Shown here: positions 62,001-64,000 of the stretch, piece after piece
Position numbering within the stretch: the stretch's first letter is position 1
How the letters are laid out: each line of letters starts with the position of its first letter
Assembly (NCBI GenBank): GCA_904063045.1
Contig: CAJFCJ010000032.1
Coordinates: 1 to 64,000 of the forward strand
From: Dimorphilus gyrociliatus
Taxonomy: Eukaryota > Annelida > Polychaeta > Dinophilidae
Reading direction: 5' to 3'
Length of the DNA: 64,000 bases
Position numbers and translations under genes: made by a program
Notes under the pieces: model-generated
Seen by the model: the letters and a program-made list of their open reading frames with translations, nothing else
Told to the model about the DNA's origin: nothing
Databases searched by the model: none

Positions 62001-64000
62001 TTTATTGCAAACTTGCGTTCAAAGTTCTTTTTCTTTTCTTTATTCTTCTTTTATTTTTCACTTTCCCCGGACCTATTTGTGTATTTACAGTATGTGCTTT
62101 TGAACGTGCATTTGATGTGTGTGTATGTGTGTGTATGTGTATTTAGGCCTCTTTAATTAAATATTCCGTTGAAAAAACACGGAATGCTTTGTATTAAGTT
62201 TCGTTTTTCCTTGAAAGAACTTTCTGAATATCGATAATAGTAATAATAATAAGGTATATATTGTATATATACTGTATATATTGTATAAAAAGCTACAGGA
62301 ATAACTCAAATAACTGTTTGAATGTATTGACATTAAAAGTAAAAAAAAGAACCATATTGGTATATTGAATAAGAGACAGTTTTTCTTGAAAGTATATTGA
62401 TACTGAGTATATACTAATAGTATAATACTATATCCCTTTATTCTGTTGGCATCAATTCTTTGCTTCTAATTCTTCAAAGGGGAAACATACAATTAATTTA
62501 TATAAATTATCAATTGAGTTTAGATATCTTCCCTAAGTGATTCCCTTTTTAAAATCTACAAAAGTTAAAGGTTTTCCTAGATTTCTATCTTTTGACAATC
62601 AACATGCCTCTAGGAACGTTTATTTAATTGCAGGAGATTTCGAAGCAAGTTCTGCATCGACAGATGGAGCGTTCTGCAATTTATCGGAGGGCGCCTTAGA
62701 CAGATATAGGGACTCGTTAGAGGGCGCTTCTATAGCATCTAAAATAACAAGATTTGAAAATTTTTCGAGCCGTAGTTCTCCTGGAAGATGTCCTAAAACT
62801 GTGAGGGCAGCGCCACCGCCAACAATTCCGAGGCCAGCCAATCTTCCACCGCCAAATATCTACTACGAGACGACAGTAAAAAAGAAACCACCACCACCAC
62901 CACCGCAAGTAGACGACGACGTATTGGAACTGGATAAAGTTCTAAAAGAACTGCAAGAATTTAGCGCTCATTTAGATAAGAACATTCCAGGTAGGTTAAT
63001 TGAAAAAAAGAAAAAAACAAATAGTTGTATTGCCTTGTTTATGAACTAATAGAGCATAACAATACTATGTAAATATATTTAAACTAATCCGATATGTTTA
63101 TTCGTAAAACAAAGATGTGTACTATATTTCTTGAAAAATGGAATGAAAATGATTCTTGTGCATTTCCAGCAGATGCTAAACCGAAGAAAGAGGAAAACTC
63201 ATATACCAACGGAAATCACGATTCGATATTTTCTGAAATTAGCTCTGTAACCTCTTCGCAAGAATCGCTTATTCTCAAAATGAAAGAGCAAAGAGAGTTA
63301 AGGAAAAAGGATGAAGAATTACATACTAAAGAGCAACAACGCCTAGACGAAATAGTCCATATGTTTGAAGAGTACCGCGTAATACTAATTAATTTTATAT
63401 CATTAAAATCTCTTATCCTTTAAAAAACATGTTTTGTATTTTGTTTTTCAGCTGAACGGTAATAATGGAAAGGCCGAGATTTCATATATAACCGATGAAC
63501 ACGATTACGACGAAGTTTTCTCTTACGAACAAGAAATGACTAATAATCAAAACTTACAAGATATCAAAAACTGCAATACAAGTAATACCGATTCAGAGAA
63601 TCAGTTAAATCAGGTAAAAATTGTAAATTTTCAAGAGAAAGGGAGAGAGAGATATAGAGAGAGAAGAGATTGTATAACTACTGTACAAATAACAAACAAA
63701 CAGAAAGAAAATCTTAAAGGTGCATTAAAGAAGACAACGACCGAAAGTGAAGAATCGAGTAATGGCAATGGAGAAATATTTCTTATGAGTGACAGTGAAA
63801 ATTTATATAAAACTGTTAAAAGCTCTCCTAATCAGGTAAAGTCGCTACAAATTAAAAACTATTCCCATTAAACTACTGATAATCTCTGTAGAAAGTTGAA
63901 AAATCTACCAAGAAAGTTAGCATTGAATTAAGCAAGAATAAAGAATCCAATTGTAAATATTCTCCAAAATTTCTCATTAAGAAATATGATGAGAATAAAC
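59033..64000 (+). CDS. Proline-rich coiled-coil scaffold protein, 5' part (runs off window)
   Basis: Exons 59033-59048 (MNVLK), 59230-59376, 62634-62990, 63170-63378, 63452-63835 and 63892 onward are phase-consistent, with the frame open at the window edge. Exon 2 is Ser/Arg-rich (RSRPTSIWVDRSWSTTF). Exon 3 has two proline clusters (RAAPPPTIPRPANLPPPNIY and KKKPPPPPP) that look like SH3/EVH1 ligands, followed by an LD-motif-like helix (LELDKVLKELQEFSAHLDK). Exon 4 encodes a charged coiled coil (KEQQRLDEIVHMFEEY). Later exons are Ser/Asn/Lys-rich. This suggests an actin- or adhesion-linked cytoplasmic scaffold. The coiled-coil box recalls LL5/PHLDB proteins and the Pro/LD layout recalls other adhesion adaptors, but neither is secure. 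A second candidate first exon lies at 60905-60917. Confidence 0.7.
59377..62633. other. 3.3-kb intron 2 of the scaffold gene
   Basis: Mostly AT-rich with (TC)n near 59817-59840 and 61583-61604, (TA)n near 60064-60082 and TATATACTGTATATA near 62264. A compositional island at about 60775-60920 contains an alternative promoter candidate. Confidence 0.5.
60854..60917 (+). promoter_or_regulatory. Alternative promoter and first coding exon candidate
   Basis: TATATA at 60854-60859 is followed, 46 bases on, by ATGTATATGAGAG then GTAGGT. The mini-exon 60905-60917 (M-Y-M-R plus one base) ends in phase 1, exactly what exon 3 at 62634 requires. CAGCTG (near 60835) and CACGTG (near 60784) E-boxes sit upstream in the least AT-rich part of the intron. 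Confidence 0.45.

Noticed and set aside
1-64000. CRISPR arrays, prophage, insertion sequences, intact transposons
   Set aside because: No spaced direct repeats of CRISPR type, no transposase or reverse-transcriptase reading; tandem repeats are simple microsatellites.

Overview
The window is AT-rich nuclear DNA from an animal. Genes are split by many short GT-AG introns (about 55-100 nt, some of several kb), intergenic DNA is dense in (GA)n/(TA)n microsatellites, and there are no operons or bacterial signals. The gene set (SEC63, neudesin, UDP-glycosyltransferase, calbindin-32, frequenin-like sensor, CIMIP2/FAM166, metazoan universal stress protein, SUEL lectin, a relaxin/ILP7-type insulin with an extra cysteine pair, an RFamide precursor) fits a protostome, most likely a spiralian such as an annelid or mollusc relative. 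The species cannot be named from the sequence alone. Exon limits below come from reading splice sites and checking phase by hand; no transcript data were available.

Layout. 0.85-3.7 kb (+) SEC63, whose 5' exons carry several one-base frame lesions. 4.4-5.1 kb (-) neudesin. 5.5-7.7 kb (-) UDP-glycosyltransferase. 9.0-12.3 kb (+) RING/two-B-box TRIM-like protein using a GC-AG intron. 13.7-16.3 kb (+) single-pass SUEL-lectin membrane protein. 17.4-18.8 kb (-) secreted CAP/SCP protein with EGF-like and ShKT tails. 19.8-27.1 kb (-) six-EF-hand calbindin-32 homologue. 31.0-33.1 kb (-) NCS-1/frequenin-like sensor with a 25-nt microexon. 37.4-38.0 kb (-) an unrecognised gene with repeated frame breaks, divergent from a universal stress protein at 38.3-39.3 kb (+). 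41.8-44.6 kb (+) ciliary CIMIP2 protein. 45.0-47.2 kb (-) unresolved coding exons. 48.2, 50.9-51.9 and 54.0-56.3 kb (+) three secreted peptide precursors in a row: an MRFamide, an ILP7/relaxin-type insulin and an unassigned four-cysteine peptide. 59.0 kb to the window end (+) the 5' part of a proline-rich scaffold gene with two candidate first exons.

The genes look like ordinary neighbours rather than one pathway. The exceptions are two adjacent EF-hand neuronal calcium sensors and the cluster of three peptide precursors between 48 and 56.3 kb, which is the most interesting part of the window. A motif matching the CTCF core (YAGRKGGCR) recurs about eleven times, mostly between genes, and an AT palindrome (TATATACTGTATATA and close variants) is scattered throughout.
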